From Pseudomonas sp. (GTDB lineage Bacteria > Pseudomonadota > Gammaproteobacteria > Pseudomonadales > Pseudomonadaceae): 64,000 nucleotides of DNA. The notes under the pieces were generated by a model. It was not told the origin of the DNA, searched no databases, and saw only the letters and a list, made by a program, of their open reading frames with translations. Shown one piece after another: positions 15,449 to 27,621 of this stretch. A program made the position numbers and the translations under genes. Position 1 is the stretch's first letter; the number at the start of each line of letters is the position of its first letter. The DNA lies in contig JAUSOF010000085.1 in assembly GCA_030656145.1 (NCBI GenBank), positions 1 to 64,000 of the forward strand. Direction: 5' to 3'.

Positions 15449-17844
15449 TGGCGCGTTAGCCGTAATGCATTCAACACCACCAGCAGCGAGCTGACTGACA
15501 TGCCCAGCGCGGCCCAGATTGGTGTAATCCAGCCGATGGCAGCGAAGGGCAATACCAGGCCATTGTACAGGCTGGCCCAGGTCAGGTTCTCGATGATGAT
15601 CCGGCGGGTGCGCCGCGCCAGGGTGAAGGCCTGGACCAGGCTGCTCAGGCGGTTGGACAGCAGCACGGCATCGGCACTGGTTTTCGCCAGGTCGGTGGCG
15701 CTGCCCATGGCCACGCTGATATCGGCACCGGCCAGCACCGGGACGTCATTGACCCCGTCACCGAGCATCAGTACCCGGCGACCCAGTGCATGCAGTTTGT
15801 GCAGCTCCGCCAGTTTGGCGTCTGGGGTCATACCGCCGCGCGCGTCTTCGATGCCGAGTTGACGCGCCACTTCGCCAACCATCGGTGAGCTGTCGCCCGA
15901 TAGCAGCAACACGTGCCAGCCGCGCGCGCGGCACGCGTCGAGCAAGGCGGGGGCGTCGTCACGCAGGCGGTCATCGAGGACGAACCAGGCAAGCGGGCCT
16001 TGGTTGTCGCCGAGGAGCAGCCATTGGCCCTGTTCGCCGGGGATCGTCGGGGCGAGCAGGCCGCTTAACTGGCTGACAAATTCGGGCTGACCAATACGCA
16101 GTTCACGCCCTGCGACCACGCCCTGCAGGCCCAGTCCGGGGATGCTGTCGACCTGCTCTGCAGCCTGCGCTGCACGGCCAAAGGCGCGAGCAATCGGGTG
16201 CTCCGAGCGATTCTCCAGGGCCGCAGCTAGTGCCAGGCAGGCGTCGCTGTCCAGTGCGCCGAGTGGATGGATGGCGCTCAGGGTAAGGCGGCCCTCAGTC
16301 AGGGTGCCGGTCTTGTCGAAGATTACCGTGTCGATCTGGTTGAGGCCTTCCAGTACGTGGCCGCGAGTCAGCAGCAGGCCGAGTTTATGCAAACTGCCGG
16401 TGGCGGCGGTGAGTGCGGTCGGCGTGGCCAGGGCCAGGGCGCAGGGGCAGGTGGCAACCAGCAGGGCGAGTACGATCCAGAAAGCGCGTGATGAGTCGAT
16501 CTGCAGCCAGATCCCGCCAACCACGGTGGCCACTACCAGTACGATCAGCAGGAACCACTGCGCGACCTTGTCGGCGATTTCTGCCAGGCGGGGTTTTTCA
16601 CTTTGAGCACGTTCCAGCAGGCGGACGATGGCCGACAACCGGGTTGCATCGCCAAGCGCCTGCACTTCAACGGTCAGCGGGCCTTCGACGTTGAGAGTGC
16701 CGGCGGTCACACTGTCGCCGACGGTGCGTGGCTGGGGCAGGTATTCGCCAGTCAGCAGCGATTCATCGACGCTCGACTGGCCACTGAGAATGCGCCCGTC
16801 GGCCGGTAGCAGGGCGCCGGGCGGTACCAGTACATGCTCGCCGGTGCGCAACTCGCTGAGCAGAATTCGCTGGCTCTGGCCATCGGCATTCAGGCGCAGG
16901 CAGGAGGCAGGGAGCAAGTTGACCAGCTGCGAGGTTGCCGCCGCAGTGCGCTCGCGGGCGCGCCGCTCCAGGTAGCGACCGGCGAGCAGGAACAAGGCGA
17001 ACATGCCGACGGCATCGAAATACAGCTCGCCCTGGCCGGTGACGGTCGACCAGATGCCCGCGACGTAGGCGCCGCCGATGGCCAGCGATACCGAGACGTC
17101 CATGGTCAGGTGGCGAGTGCGCAGGTCGCGCAGGGCGCCACGGAAGAACTGGCCGCAGCAGTAGAAGACGATCGGGGTAGTGAGGAACAGGCTGACCCAG
17201 CGCAGGATCTTGTCCAATTCGGGACTGAGGTCGACGTTGAACTCTGGCCAGGTGGCCATGCTGGCCATCATCACCTGCATCCACAGCATGCCTGCCACGC
17301 CCAGTTCGCGCATGGCACGGCGGTTTTCGCGTTGTAGCTGCGCCGCTGCGGCATCGGGCTGCCAGGGGTGAGCGGCGTAGCCGATCTTGCGCAGCTCCTT
17401 GAGCAACTGGCTGAGCGGCAACTGACTGTCAGCCCAGCGCACTTGCAGGCGGTGGTTGGACAGGTTGAGGTGGGCCTCCGCGACACCCGGCACGTCGCGC
17501 AGGTGCTTCTCGATCAGCCAGCCGCAGGCGGCACAACTGATGCCTTCAATCAGCAGGCAGGTCTCGCTCAGCTCGCCGTGCTGTTCGACAAAGGGCTGCT
17601 GCACGTCCGCGCGGTCGTAGAGAGCCAGCTCATCCGGCAGCGCTTGCGGCAAGCTTTGCGGGTTGGCGGCGCTTTCGCTGCGGTGTTTGTAGTAGTGCTC
17701 CAGCCCGCCCGCGACTATGGCCTCGGCCACCGCCTGGCAGCCCGGGCAGCACATGGCGCGGGTTTCGCCCAATACCTGGGCGTGGAAACGGCCGCCGGTT
17801 GGGACTGGTAAACCGCAGTGGTAACAGGGGAGAGGGCTAGCCAT
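15445..17844 (-). CDS. ccoI: Copper-translocating P1B-type ATPase CcoI (FixI)
   Basis: This inner-membrane pump delivers copper for the haem-copper centre of cbb3 oxidase. The 799 residues begin with a cysteine-rich segment (CYHCGLPVP and CCPGCQAV) and an HMA-like domain with [15 protein letters not shown]. They continue with the TGE loop (LTGEYLPQP), the intramembrane copper site CPCALA, the phosphorylation motif DKTGTLTEG and the hinge GDGVNDVP. All catalytic motifs are intact. It belongs to the ccoGHIS operon. An alternative assignment to the CopA copper-efflux group is unlikely given the extra N-terminal cysteines and location. Confidence 0.96.
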   Translation of the reverse strand: MASPLPCYHCGLPVPTGGRFHAQVLGETRAMCCPGCQAVAEAIVAGGLEHYYKHRSESAANPQSLPQALPDELALYDRADVQQPFVEQHGELSETCLLIEGISCAACGWLIEKHLRDVPGVAEAHLNLSNHRLQVRWADSQLPLSQLLKELRKIGYAAHPWQPDAAAAQLQRENRRAMRELGVAGMLWMQVMMASMATWPEFNVDLSPELDKILRWVSLFLTTPIVFYCCGQFFRGALRDLRTRHLTMDVSVSLAIGGAYVAGIWSTVTGQGELYFDAVGMFALFLLAGRYLERRARERTAAATSQLVNLLPASCLRLNADGQSQRILLSELRTGEHVLVPPGALLPADGRILSGQSSVDESLLTGEYLPQPRTVGDSVTAGTLNVEGPLTVEVQALGDATRLSAIVRLLERAQSEKPRLAEIADKVAQWFLLIVLVVATVVGGIWLQIDSSRAFWIVLALLVATCPCALALATPTALTAATGSLHKLGLLLTRGHVLEGLNQIDTVIFDKTGTLTEGRLTLSAIHPLGALDSDACLALAAALENRSEHPIARAFGRAAQAAEQVDSIPGLGLQGVVAGRELRIGQPEFVSQLSGLLAPTIPGEQGQWLLLGDNQGPLAWFVLDDRLRDDAPALLDACRARGWHVLLLSGDSSPMVGEVARQLGIEDARGGMTPDAKLAELHKLHALGRRVLMLGDGVNDVPVLAGADISVAMGSATDLAKTSADAVLLSNRLSSLVQAFTLARRTRRIIIENLTWASLYNGLVLPFAAIGWITPIWAALGMSVSSLLVVLNALRLTRQ

Positions 17845-17887
17845 GGGGAGGGCGGTCTGAGGCCTGATGTCTGATGCGGAGCATGAT

Positions 17888-17907
17888 GGGCGCAGCAGGC
17901 TGCGCCC
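17888..17907. repeat. Perfect short palindrome between ccoH and ccoI
   Basis: GGGCGCAGC AG GCTGCGCCC has 9-bp arms and a two-base centre. A sequence of the same layout (GGCGACAGC AG GCTGTCGCC) stands at 23524-23543 after ccoP2. In the transcript it would form a stable hairpin without a U-run, so it is more likely a stability element than a terminator. Confidence 0.7.
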
Positions 17908-17922
17908 TCAAGGGAGCGAACG

Positions 17923-18429
17923 CTATTGTGCGTCACCGAGGCGGATGGTTTTGCCAGTTTCCAGGGTTTCTTCTTCGAACAGGCGCCAGTCCTTGCCGCC
18001 TTCCTGGCCGATCAACTCGACGAAACGCCGACCCTGAACGGAGTCCTGCATTTGGCCGCGGTAGACACCTTCGCCTTGCGGTTGCAAAACGATGCGCCGG
18101 TCACGCTCGGGTTGGGTTGGCGAGATCAGGTTCAGCACCAATTGCGCAGGGCCGCTATTGCCTTGCAGTTGCAAGTGAGCAACCCCGGTCTCGTCATTGA
18201 GATCGAGTGTGGCGCGCAATTGCAGCTGTATGGCCAGTGATTCACGCTCCAGCGACTGGTTGATGCCTTTACCAACATCGTAATAGTCGTCGGAAATCAG
18301 GCCCGGCGGGTTCTTGATGGAGATGGTCAGCAGGGTCAGCCCTTGCACCACTGAATAAGCCAGCAGGGAGATAAGGAACCAGGGCCAGAACTGCTTGAAC
18401 CAGGGTTGGATTGGTGCTTCTTCAGACAT
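17923..18429 (-). CDS. ccoH: cbb3 oxidase assembly protein CcoH (FixH)
   Basis: FixH-family membrane protein that associates with cbb3 oxidase during assembly. The 168 residues have one N-terminal membrane helix ([21 protein letters not shown]) with the family's following [20 protein letters not shown], then a periplasmic beta-rich domain ([17 protein letters not shown]). It sits 14 bases after ccoG and is followed by a palindrome and ccoI. Confidence 0.94.
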   Translation of the reverse strand: MSEEAPIQPWFKQFWPWFLISLLAYSVVQGLTLLTISIKNPPGLISDDYYDVGKGINQSLERESLAIQLQLRATLDLNDETGVAHLQLQGNSGPAQLVLNLISPTQPERDRRIVLQPQGEGVYRGQMQDSVQGRRFVELIGQEGGKDWRLFEEETLETGKTIRLGDAQ

Positions 18430-18443
18430 GTGTGGCCTTTTGA

Positions 18444-19850
18444 TCAGCGGACGCTCGGGCCGATAAAGCGGCTGGCAGCGTCGTTATGGATGTTCGCATC
18501 GTCTGCGGAGCGAATACGGAACATGATTTCATTGGTGCTGGAGGGCAGTTTTTCCGGGTCGATCGAGAGCTCGACCGGCACCGATAGTACTTCACCGGCG
18601 AGGGCTTTGATTTCACGCTTGCCTTCGTAGACCAGGCCGTCGAGACCATCGGCTTCGATCAGGTAGACGATCTCTTGCTGGGCTTTGTTCATGATTTTCA
18701 GGGTGTAGACGTTCTCGATCCGGCCTTCTTCGTTCTCGCGGTAAAGCACGCGATCCTTGAGTACGTCCAGCTCGACCAGCGAGCGGTTGGCCACGGCCCA
18801 GGCGAAGACCGCCATCATCGCCAGCAGGGCGATGGCATAGCCGATCAGGCGTGGGCGAACCAGCTGGGTTTTCTGTCCTGACAGGTTGTGCTCGGTGGTG
18901 TAGCTGATCAGCCCTTTGGGGTAATCCATTTTCTCCATGATGCTGTCGCAGGCGTCGATGCACGCCGCGCAGCCGATGCACTCGATCTGCAGGCCGTCAC
19001 GGATATCGATGCCGGTCGGGCATACATGCACGCACATCTTGCAGTCGATGCAGTCGCCCAGGCCTTCGGCCTTGTAGTCGGCATCGCGTTTGCGCGGGCC
19101 ACGCTGCTCGCCGCGGCGCGGGTCGTAGGAGACGATCAGGGTGTCCTGGTCGAACATCACGCTCTGAAAGCGCGCATACGGGCACATATAAATGCACACC
19201 TGTTCGCGCAGGTAACCGGCGTTGCCATAGGTGGCGATGGTGAAAAAGCCGACCCAGAACGCGGCCCAGCCACTGGCCTGCAGGGTGAGGAGTTCCGGGA
19301 TCAGTTCACGGATTGGCGTGAAGTAGCCGACAAAAGTGATGGCCGTGAGCAGGGAAACCCCAACCCAGATACTGTGCTTGGCCAGTTTGCGCAGGAATTT
19401 CTGGGCGCTCATCGGCTCTTTGTCGAGCTTCATGCGCTTGTTACGGTCGCCTTCGGTGACCTTCTCCGCCCACATGAACACCCAGGTGTAGACGCTCTGC
19501 GGGCAGGTGTAGCCGCACCAGACGCGCCCGGCATAGACGGTGATGAAGAACAGGCCAAAGGCGGCGATGATCAAGACGGCTGACAGCAGGACGAAGTCTT
19601 GAGGCCAGTAGGTGGCGCTGAGGATATGGAATTTGCGCTCTGGCAGGTTCCACCAGACGGCTTGGCGGCCATTCCAGGTTAACCAGACAGTGCCGAAGTA
19701 GAGGAGGAACAGCAGGGCGCCACCGAGCATGCGCAGGTTGCGGAAGATGCCGGTAAACGAGCGGGTATAGATTTTTTCGCGGTTGGCGTAAAGGTCTACG
19801 GTTTCGACCTTGGCCGGAGTGACGTCTTTAACGGGAATCTGCGTGCTCAT
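18444..19850 (-). CDS. ccoG: Cytochrome c oxidase accessory protein CcoG (4Fe-4S)
   Basis: CcoG is a membrane iron-sulfur protein (RdxA/FixG type) implicated in copper reduction during cbb3 assembly. The 468 residues contain several membrane helices in the first half, the motif [19 protein letters not shown], and two ferredoxin clusters, [20 protein letters not shown] and [14 protein letters not shown]-terminal immunoglobulin-like domain (from about 350) completes the family layout. First gene of the ccoGHIS set, 137 bases after ccoP1. Confidence 0.96.
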   Translation of the reverse strand: MSTQIPVKDVTPAKVETVDLYANREKIYTRSFTGIFRNLRMLGGALLFLLYFGTVWLTWNGRQAVWWNLPERKFHILSATYWPQDFVLLSAVLIIAAFGLFFITVYAGRVWCGYTCPQSVYTWVFMWAEKVTEGDRNKRMKLDKEPMSAQKFLRKLAKHSIWVGVSLLTAITFVGYFTPIRELIPELLTLQASGWAAFWVGFFTIATYGNAGYLREQVCIYMCPYARFQSVMFDQDTLIVSYDPRRGEQRGPRKRDADYKAEGLGDCIDCKMCVHVCPTGIDIRDGLQIECIGCAACIDACDSIMEKMDYPKGLISYTTEHNLSGQKTQLVRPRLIGYAIALLAMMAVFAWAVANRSLVELDVLKDRVLYRENEEGRIENVYTLKIMNKAQQEIVYLIEADGLDGLVYEGKREIKALAGEVLSVPVELSIDPEKLPSSTNEIMFRIRSADDANIHNDAASRFIGPSVR

Positions 19851-19879
19851 CAGTATGTACCACGGCGGTTGGTTGGCTG

Positions 19880-19905
19880 CCCCGGCCGATACATGCCAGC
19901 CGGGG
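19880..19905. terminator. GC-rich hairpin between ccoP1 and ccoG (possible attenuator)
   Basis: CCCCGGC and GCCGGGG pair over a 12-base loop. There is no run of U after it in either direction, so it would at most attenuate readthrough from ccoNOQP1 into ccoGHIS. Confidence 0.35.
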
Positions 19906-19987
19906 TCATTCTCACTGTTGCGCTATGGTACGCCTGGCTTTGCCTGGCTGGGTGCGACCGGGGGTCGCGCTCAGTCCAGGTGGAGAA

Positions 19988-20974
19988 TTACTTCTCCTCG
20001 GGTTGTTGCGACAGGCTGTAAACATACGCCGCCAACAGGTGCACTTTGTCATTGCCGAGGAAGTCTTCCTGGGCAGGCATCTTGCCGTTACGACCATGGC
20101 GCAGGGTTTGCTGAATCTGAGCGAAACTGGAGCCATACAGCCAGATTCGGTCGGTCAGGTTCGGCGCACCAAAGCTGTGCTGACCTTTAGCGTCAGCACC
20201 ATGACAGACTGCACAATTTGCCGCGTAGATGTTTTGACCTGCGGCAAGGTCTACCTCGATACCGTCCGGGTTTTTCAGGCCAGACAGGCTGCGCACATAG
20301 CCGGTAACGTGACGGATGCCATCTTCGCCAATGACAGCCAGTTGCGCAGGCATCATGCCCTGGCGGCCTTTGAGCAAGGTCTGCTTGATGGTTTCCGGCT
20401 CGCCGCCATACAGCCAGTCATTGTCTGTCAGGTTAGGGAAGCCGTAGGCGCCCTTGGCGTCGGAGCCGTGGCACACCGAACAGTTGGACGCGAACAAGCG
20501 ACCACCCATTTTCAGTGCTTGCTCATCCTGCGCAACCTGTTCGATCGGCATGGCAGCATATTTGGCGAAAAGCGGGCCGTATTGGGCGTCGGCCCTGGCC
20601 ATTTCCTTTTCCCACTGATGCACGCCGGTCCAGCCCGCATTACGCATGCCGTCACTGACCTGGATGTCAGTGGCGAATGGCGTCTTGGCTTTGTTGTCGA
20701 GGTACTCATAACCCGGCAGCAAGCCTTTGAAGTTACCCAGACCTGGATAGAGCGCCAGGTAGCCGAGGGCAAAAACTATGGTGGCGAGGAACAGCATGAA
20801 CCACCACTTTGGCAGTGGATTGTCGTATTCCTCGATACCGTCGAAGCTATGCCCGAGGGTTTCTTCGGTGGTTTCCTGGCGTTGCCCCTTGCGGGTGCCA
20901 AAAATAAGCCAGGTCAATGCGAAGATGGTGCCTAGCGATAGGATTGTTACGTACCAACTCCAGAACGTGGTCAT
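19988..20974 (-). CDS. ccoP: cbb3 oxidase dihaem cytochrome subunit CcoP, downstream copy
   Basis: CcoP passes electrons toward CcoO and the CcoN active site. The 328 residues have an N-terminal FixP domain with two membrane helices and the motif [21 protein letters not shown], then two cytochrome c domains with haem sites CSVCH (165-169) and CAVCH (254-258). Relative to the upstream copy it carries about 22 extra residues near 92-114. Its start overlaps ccoQ by 4 bases (ATGA). This copy corresponds by order to P. aeruginosa cco1. Confidence 0.97.
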   Translation of the reverse strand: MTTFWSWYVTILSLGTIFALTWLIFGTRKGQRQETTEETLGHSFDGIEEYDNPLPKWWFMLFLATIVFALGYLALYPGLGNFKGLLPGYEYLDNKAKTPFATDIQVSDGMRNAGWTGVHQWEKEMARADAQYGPLFAKYAAMPIEQVAQDEQALKMGGRLFASNCSVCHGSDAKGAYGFPNLTDNDWLYGGEPETIKQTLLKGRQGMMPAQLAVIGEDGIRHVTGYVRSLSGLKNPDGIEVDLAAGQNIYAANCAVCHGADAKGQHSFGAPNLTDRIWLYGSSFAQIQQTLRHGRNGKMPAQEDFLGNDKVHLLAAYVYSLSQQPEEK

Positions 20975-21156
20975 TGGTTATTGCTCCCGGAAGATTTCTC
21001 GTCGCGCTCACTGGGTTTGGGCTCATCGGCGAAGGGCAGGTTGGCGGCCTCGTCAAAGTTTTCTTTGCGTCGGCTGCTGTAGGCCCAGAGCACCAAGCCA
21101 ATAAAGGCGATGAACACCACTGCTGTGCCTATACCGCGAATAGTCCCGATATCCAT
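20971..21156 (-). CDS. ccoQ: cbb3 oxidase small subunit CcoQ, downstream copy
   Basis: CcoQ is a one-helix subunit that stabilises cbb3. The 61 residues read [21 protein letters not shown] as the membrane span, followed by [18 protein letters not shown], the standard FixQ motif. It sits between ccoO (5-base gap) and ccoP (4-base overlap). Confidence 0.95.
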   Translation of the reverse strand: MDIGTIRGIGTAVVFIAFIGLVLWAYSSRRKENFDEAANLPFADEPKPSERDEKSSGSNNQ

Positions 21157-21161
21157 GTGCG

Positions 21162-21770
21162 TTACCGTTTGTTCTTGATTGAGGTGCCAAGGACCTGCAG
21201 GTACGCGACCAGCGCGTCCATTTCAGTCTTGCCCTTCACTGCGTCCTTGGCCCCGGCGATGTCTTCATCGGTGTAGGGAATGCCAAAGTTGCGCATGACT
21301 TCAAGCTTCTTGGTGATGTCCTTGCCGTCGAGTTTTTTCTCTACCAGCCACGGATAGGCCGGCATCTTCGACTCAGGCACCACGTTGCGCGGGTTGTACA
21401 GGTGGGCGCGTTGCCACTCGTCCGAGTAGCGGCCGCCAACCCGGGCCAGGTCCGGACCGGTACGCTTGGAGCCCCACAGGAACGGATGGTCGTAGACGCT
21501 TTCGCCGGCGACCGAGTAGTGGCCGTAGCGCTCGGTTTCGGCGCGGAACGGACGGATCATCTGCGAATGGCAGCCGACACAGCCTTCCTTGATATAGATG
21601 TCGCGGCCTTCGAGTTGCAGCGCGGTGTAAGGCTTCATGCCTTCCACCGGCTCGTTAACCACGTCCTGGAAAAACAGCGGGACGATCTGGGTCAGACCGC
21701 CGACGCTGACGGCGAGCACCATCAGCAACGCCATCAGGCCGATATTCTTCTCGATGATTTCGTGTTTCAT
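21162..21770 (-). CDS. ccoO: cbb3 oxidase monohaem cytochrome subunit CcoO, downstream copy
   Basis: CcoO carries a single haem c that donates to CcoN. The 202-residue protein has an N-terminal membrane anchor, the haem site CVGCH (64-68) and the [22 protein letters not shown] segment shortened here to its core [14 protein letters not shown]. The methionine ligand is in ESKMPAYPW. It differs from the other copy mainly after residue 140. Its start codon overlaps the ccoN stop by one base. Confidence 0.97.
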   Translation of the reverse strand: MKHEIIEKNIGLMALLMVLAVSVGGLTQIVPLFFQDVVNEPVEGMKPYTALQLEGRDIYIKEGCVGCHSQMIRPFRAETERYGHYSVAGESVYDHPFLWGSKRTGPDLARVGGRYSDEWQRAHLYNPRNVVPESKMPAYPWLVEKKLDGKDITKKLEVMRNFGIPYTDEDIAGAKDAVKGKTEMDALVAYLQVLGTSIKNKR

Positions 21771-23212
21771 CAGTGAGCGCTCCCAGCGTTGAACTGCGCG
21801 GCCGCTTCGTATTCAGCTGGCTTGGCGACTCGCACGGTACGGTAGGTGTTGTAAGCCATCAACAACATGCCGGTGACGAAGAACATGCCGCCGATCATGC
21901 GCACCACGAACCCAGGGTGACTGGCCTCAAGTGCTTCGACGAAGGAGTAGGTGAGGGTGCCGTCTTGGTTGACTGCGCGCCACATCAAACCCTGGGTGAT
22001 GCCGTTGACCCACATCGAGGCGATATAAAGCACGGTGCCGATAGTGGCCAGCCAGAAGTGCAGGTTGATCAGCGCAATGCTGTGCATCTGCTCGCGACCA
22101 TAGACCTTCGGGATCAAGTGATAGAGCGCGCCAATGGAGATCATCGCTACCCAGCCGAGAGCGCCGGCATGTACGTGGCCGATGGTCCAGTCGGTGTAGT
22201 GCGACAGGGCATTCACAGTTTTGATCGCCATCATCGGACCTTCAAAGGTCGACATGCCGTAGAAGGCCAGCGATACCACCAGGAAGCGCAGGATCGGGTC
22301 AGTGCGCAGCTTATGCCAGGCGCCCGACAGGCTCATCATGCCGTTGATCATGCCGCCCCAGCTTGGCGCCAACAGGATCAGCGACATCGCCATGCCCAGG
22401 CTTTGCGCCCAATCCGGCAGTGCGGTGTAGTGCAGGTGGTGCGGGCCGGCCCAGATGTACAGGGTGATCAGTGCCCAGAAGTGCACGATCGACAGGCGAT
22501 ACGAGTAGATCGGCCGCTCGGCTTGCTTGGGTACGAAGTAGTACATCATCCCCAGAAAGCCGGTGGTCAGGAAGAAACCTACTGCGTTGTGGCCGTACCA
22601 CCACTGGATCATCGCATCGGTCGCGCCGGCGTACATCGAGTACGACTTGAACAGGCTCACCGGCACAGCAGCGCTGTTGACGATGTGCAGCATGGCGGTA
22701 ACCAGGATGAATGCGCCGTAGAACCAGTTGCCCACATAGATGTGCTTGGTTTTGCGCTTGACCACGGTGCCAAAGAACACAATCGCGTAAGCGACCCAGA
22801 CAATGGTGATCAGTACATCAATCGGCCATTCCAGTTCGGCGTATTCCTTGCTGCCGGTGAAGCCCATCGGCAGGGTGATGACGGCCAGTACGATCACTGC
22901 CTGCCAACCCCAGAACACGAATGACGCCAAACCGTCGGAAATCAGGCGAGCCTGGCTGGTGCGTTGCACCACATAGAAAGATGTGGCCATCAGTGCGCAT
23001 CCGCCGAAGGCGAAGATCACCGCATTGGTGTGCAAGGGGCGCAGACGGCCGAAGCTCGTCCATTCCATTCCCAGGTTGAGTTCCGGCCACACGAGTTGTG
23101 CGGCGATGAACACACCTAGAAGCATGCCAATGACTCCCCAAATCACCGTCATCACGGCGAATTGGCGTACCACCTTGTAATTATAAGCAGTCTGACTGAT
23201 TGCTGTGCTCAT
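21770..23212 (-). CDS. ccoN: cbb3 oxidase catalytic subunit CcoN, downstream copy
   Basis: This haem-copper oxidase subunit I reduces oxygen with high affinity and pumps protons. The start at 23212 ([18 protein letters not shown]) matches the other copy; the frame extends 40 residues further upstream without family support. The 480 residues include about 12 membrane helices and the conserved histidine segments [32 protein letters not shown] and HVHAGALGW, which ligate hemes and CuB. No Anr box of good quality is found immediately before it, so it may be constitutive as P. aeruginosa cco1 is. Confidence 0.96.
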   Translation of the reverse strand: MSTAISQTAYNYKVVRQFAVMTVIWGVIGMLLGVFIAAQLVWPELNLGMEWTSFGRLRPLHTNAVIFAFGGCALMATSFYVVQRTSQARLISDGLASFVFWGWQAVIVLAVITLPMGFTGSKEYAELEWPIDVLITIVWVAYAIVFFGTVVKRKTKHIYVGNWFYGAFILVTAMLHIVNSAAVPVSLFKSYSMYAGATDAMIQWWYGHNAVGFFLTTGFLGMMYYFVPKQAERPIYSYRLSIVHFWALITLYIWAGPHHLHYTALPDWAQSLGMAMSLILLAPSWGGMINGMMSLSGAWHKLRTDPILRFLVVSLAFYGMSTFEGPMMAIKTVNALSHYTDWTIGHVHAGALGWVAMISIGALYHLIPKVYGREQMHSIALINLHFWLATIGTVLYIASMWVNGITQGLMWRAVNQDGTLTYSFVEALEASHPGFVVRMIGGMFFVTGMLLMAYNTYRTVRVAKPAEYEAAAQFNAGSAH

Positions 23213-23561
23213 GCTGGCTTCCACGGTTAATGGATTTTTTAGGGGCAAAAATCGGCGGCAAGTATGGAGAAGACAGGGGGGCATTGCAATGCTGCAGGCC
23301 CGCCGGGTCGTGCGTTCAAAGGCTTTGGGCAAGGGATTTGTAATGTTTGACAGTGTCTTGTCGACAGCTGGGAAACCGCGCAGGAAAGACCTTGCCCTGG
23401 GTCACGGTGTCTTACGACTGAGGCCAAGCTTAACTCAAATCAAGAAATGACCAAGCCGTAGCGAGCTTATGCGACGTTGCGTCGCACCTGCTGCGGCTGG
23501 CGGTAGAGGGGGTGTTGAGGGGGTTGGCGACAGCAGGCTGTCGCCAATTTTACGGTGAGCT
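23213..23561. other. Region between the two cco operons
   Basis: This holds the promoter of the downstream operon. TTGAT TTGA GTTAA (minus strand, 23430-23443) has one perfect FNR half-site and a degraded second half, about 220 bases before ccoN; I do not call it an operator. A palindrome GGCGACAGC AG GCTGTCGCC lies at 23524-23543, just after the ccoP2 stop, and could end the upstream transcript. No coding frame is supported. Confidence 0.55.
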
Positions 23562-24491
23562 TTACTCGGCCTGCTGCCTCTTGCTCAGGCTCAGTACATA
23601 GGCGGCCAACAAGTGCACCTTGTCGTTACCCAGGTATTGCTCTTGGGCCGGCATCTGGCCGTTACGGCCGTGGCGGATGGTTTGCTGCAATTGCACCAGG
23701 CTGCTGCCGTAGATCCAGCCAGCGGATTTGGTCAGGTCGGGTGCGCCAAGCATGGCCATACCCTTGCCTTCTGCGCCGTGGCAGGCCTGGCAATTGGTTG
23801 CATACAGCTGCGCGCCCAGTTGCGAGTCAAATGACTTGTCGGCAGGCAGTGGCAAACCGGCCAGGTCATGGCGTACATAGGCTGCAACCTGCTGCACGCC
23901 GTTCTCGCCAATTACCTGACTCCAGCCGGGCATCACGCCCATGCGGCCATTGAGGATGCTGGTCTTGATCGCGGCAGGTTCGCTGCCCCAGCGCCAATGG
24001 TCGTCAGCCAGGTTAGGAAAGCCCGCCGAACCCTTGGCGTCGGAGCCATGGCAGACCGAGCAGTAGGTGGAGAACATGCGGCCACCCATTTTCAGCGCCT
24101 GCTCGTCTTTGGCCACTTCTTCAAGGGGCATGGCCGCATATTTGGCGAAGATTGGCCCGTACAGTGCATCGGCCTGATCAACTTCACGTTCCCATTGTGC
24201 GACTTGGGTCCAGCCATCTTCGTAGCCTGGCAGCAGGCCTTTCCAGTTGCCCAGGCCCGGGTAGAGGACCAGATAGCCGATGGAAAAGATCAGCGTGCCG
24301 ATGAACAACATGAACCACCACTTGGGCAGTGGGTTGTCATATTCCTCGATGCCATCGAAGGAGTGACCCATGGTCTGCTCGGTTTCGCTCTTGTGCGCCT
24401 CGCCCTTGCGGGTCGCGAAGATCAGCCAGAACAGGGCGAGCAGGGTGCCAACGGTCAGCAGGGTTACATACCAGCTCCAGAAGGTACTCAT
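23562..24491 (-). CDS. ccoP: cbb3 oxidase dihaem cytochrome subunit CcoP, upstream copy
   Basis: Second CcoP, 309 residues. The FixP start [15 protein letters not shown] and [18 protein letters not shown] are conserved, and the haem sites are CSVCH (144-148) and CQACH (234-238). It lacks the ~22-residue linker insert seen in the downstream paralogue, and differs most between the two haem domains. The ATGA overlap with ccoQ is preserved. By order it equals P. aeruginosa cco2. Confidence 0.96.
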   Translation of the reverse strand: MSTFWSWYVTLLTVGTLLALFWLIFATRKGEAHKSETEQTMGHSFDGIEEYDNPLPKWWFMLFIGTLIFSIGYLVLYPGLGNWKGLLPGYEDGWTQVAQWEREVDQADALYGPIFAKYAAMPLEEVAKDEQALKMGGRMFSTYCSVCHGSDAKGSAGFPNLADDHWRWGSEPAAIKTSILNGRMGVMPGWSQVIGENGVQQVAAYVRHDLAGLPLPADKSFDSQLGAQLYATNCQACHGAEGKGMAMLGAPDLTKSAGWIYGSSLVQLQQTIRHGRNGQMPAQEQYLGNDKVHLLAAYVLSLSKRQQAE

Positions 24492-24673
24492 GGGGTGTTG
24501 CTCCTCGGTGCAGCAGACGTGGGTTCATCGGCAAAAGGCAGCAGTGCCGCCTCGTCGAACGTGGCGCGACGCTTGCTGCTGTAAGCCCAGAGCGTCACGC
24601 AGACGAAGGACAGCAGGACCAGTGCCGTACCTATACCGCGCAAGATGCCGATATCAATGATTGCGAATGACAT
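24488..24673 (-). CDS. ccoQ: cbb3 oxidase small subunit CcoQ, upstream copy
   Basis: Second FixQ-type subunit of 61 residues: membrane span [21 protein letters not shown], then [18 protein letters not shown]. The C-terminal dozen residues differ from the downstream copy. Three bases separate it from ccoO and it overlaps ccoP by 4 bases. Confidence 0.94.
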   Translation of the reverse strand: MSFAIIDIGILRGIGTALVLLSFVCVTLWAYSSKRRATFDEAALLPFADEPTSAAPRSNTP

Positions 24674-24676
24674 GGC

Positions 24677-25284
24677 CTACCTCTTGTTTTTGACGGCGGT
24701 GCCGAGTACTTGCAGGTAGGCAACCATGGCATCCATCTCGCTTTTGCCCTTGACCGCCTCGGCGGCACCAGCGACGTCCTCGTCGCTGTAAGGCACGCCA
24801 ACTATGCGCAGCGCTTTGAACTTGGCGGCGGTGTCCTTGCCATCCAAGATGTTCTCCACCAGCCATGGGTAAGATGGCATCTTCGACTCAGGCACTACGT
24901 TGCGCGGGTTGTACAGGTGGGCGCGGTGCCACTCATCCGAGTAGCGACCGCCGACCCGGGCCAGGTCCGGGCCGGTGCGTTTGGAGCCCCAGAGGAACGG
25001 GTGGTCGTAGACGCTTTCGCCCGCGACCGAATAGTGGCCATAGCGCTCGGTCTCGGCGCGGAACGGCCGGATCATCTGCGAGTGGCAGCCAACGCAGCCT
25101 TCGCGGATATAGATATCGCGGCCTTCCAGCTGCAGCGCGGTGTAAGGCCTGAGGCCAACCACCGGCTCATTGACCGTGTCCTGGAAGAACAGCGGGACGA
25201 TCTGGGTCAGGCCACCGACGCTGACGGCGAGCACCATCAGCAGTGCCATCAGGCCGATATTCTTCTCGAGTATTTCGTGTCTCA

Positions 25285-25285
<1 letters not shown>
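24677..25285 (-). CDS. ccoO: cbb3 oxidase monohaem cytochrome subunit CcoO, upstream copy
   Basis: 202 residues with haem site CVGCH (64-68), identical to the other copy through most of residues 48-140 (for example [20 protein letters not shown]) and divergent near 143-160. Its start overlaps the ccoN stop by one base, as in the downstream operon. Confidence 0.97.
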
Positions 25286-26724
<1,439 letters not shown>

Positions 26725-26830
26725 GTCTGGGCTTCCATCCACGGTTATGGGCAGATCATTCAAAACAATTGGCCGTGCGCACAGCAGGTGCTATCACGCA
26801 GGGCAAAAGACTTCTAAGAGCGGGGTAAGC

Positions 26831-27511
26831 ATGAACAAAGGGCAAAGTGCCGGTATTGACGGGGATCAATGCGCGCGGTCGGCGGGACAAGATGAATGGC
26901 TGTGGAATCGGCCTGCAGCGGCGGTAAACGCCACCCTGATCGTGGCTCATGGTGCTGGCGCGCCGATGGACAGCGAGTTCATGACGCAGATGGCGCAACT
27001 GCTCGCTGCACGTGGGGTTGCGGTGCTGCGCTTCGAGTTCGACTACATGGCCGCGCGCCGCCTGGATGGCAAGAAACGCCCCCCTAACCCCCAGGCCAAG
27101 CTGCTGGAGAAATGGCGTGAGGTGTATACCCAGGTGCGCCATCAAGTCGCAGGCCCACTGGCTATCGGCGGCAAGTCCATGGGCGGACGCATGGCCAGCT
27201 TGGTCGCCGATGAGCTGGGCGCCGATGCGCTGGTGTGCCTGGGTTATCCGTTTTATGCCGTGGGCAAACCGGACAAGCCGCGGGTCGCGCACCTGGCCGA
27301 GCTGCGCACGCCGACCCTGATCGTGCAGGGCGAGCGTGACGCCTTGGGCGACCGGCAGACGGTCGCCGGTTATCAACTATCCAGCGCGATAACCCTGCAC
27401 TGGCTGGCGAGCGGCAATCACGACCTCAAGCCGCTGCAGCGCTCAGGCTTCACTCATGCGCAGCACATGCAGGCTGCAGCAGATAGGGTGGCGGGATTTC
27501 TAACGGGCTAA
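26831..27511 (+). CDS. Alpha/beta hydrolase, KANL3/Tex30-like
   Basis: This cytoplasmic 226-residue protein of the dienelactone-hydrolase-like group has unknown substrate. The oxyanion strand VNATLIVAHGAGAPMDSEFM, the nucleophile elbow GGKSMGGRMAS, an acid in VQGERDALGD and the histidine in ASGNHDLKP form a complete catalytic triad in the expected order. The ATG at 26831 has GGGGTAAG before it; the frame opens farther upstream (26717) but that part overlaps ccoN. It is divergent from ccoN, and its first codons contain the Anr box that probably drives that operon. Confidence 0.85.
   Translation: MNKGQSAGIDGDQCARSAGQDEWLWNRPAAAVNATLIVAHGAGAPMDSEFMTQMAQLLAARGVAVLRFEFDYMAARRLDGKKRPPNPQAKLLEKWREVYTQVRHQVAGPLAIGGKSMGGRMASLVADELGADALVCLGYPFYAVGKPDKPRVAHLAELRTPTLIVQGERDALGDRQTVAGYQLSSAITLHWLASGNHDLKPLQRSGFTHAQHMQAAADRVAGFLTG
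26856..26869 (-). promoter_or_regulatory. Anr/FNR box upstream of the upstream ccoN, inside the divergent hydrolase gene
   Basis: TTGAC GGGG ATCAA matches the consensus TTGAT-N4-ATCAA at nine of ten positions. Centre is about 138 bases from the ccoN start at 26724 and 31 bases into the hydrolase gene. With the usual -41.5 spacing, ccoN transcription would start near 26821, giving a leader of about 97 bases. Confidence 0.78.
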
Positions 27512-27621
27512 AGCCACCGCGCATGCTGCCCCACAAGGCCTTATGGGCTGCCGCTGACAGTCTCGCCAACTGCCGCGCATAACGGCAATAGCGCCTGAAC
27601 CGAGGTGGGGCGACGGTTGGC

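Noticed and set aside
23430..23443. FNR-like half palindrome before the downstream ccoN
   Set aside because: Only one half matches the consensus and it is about 220 bases from the start codon; not enough to call an Anr site.
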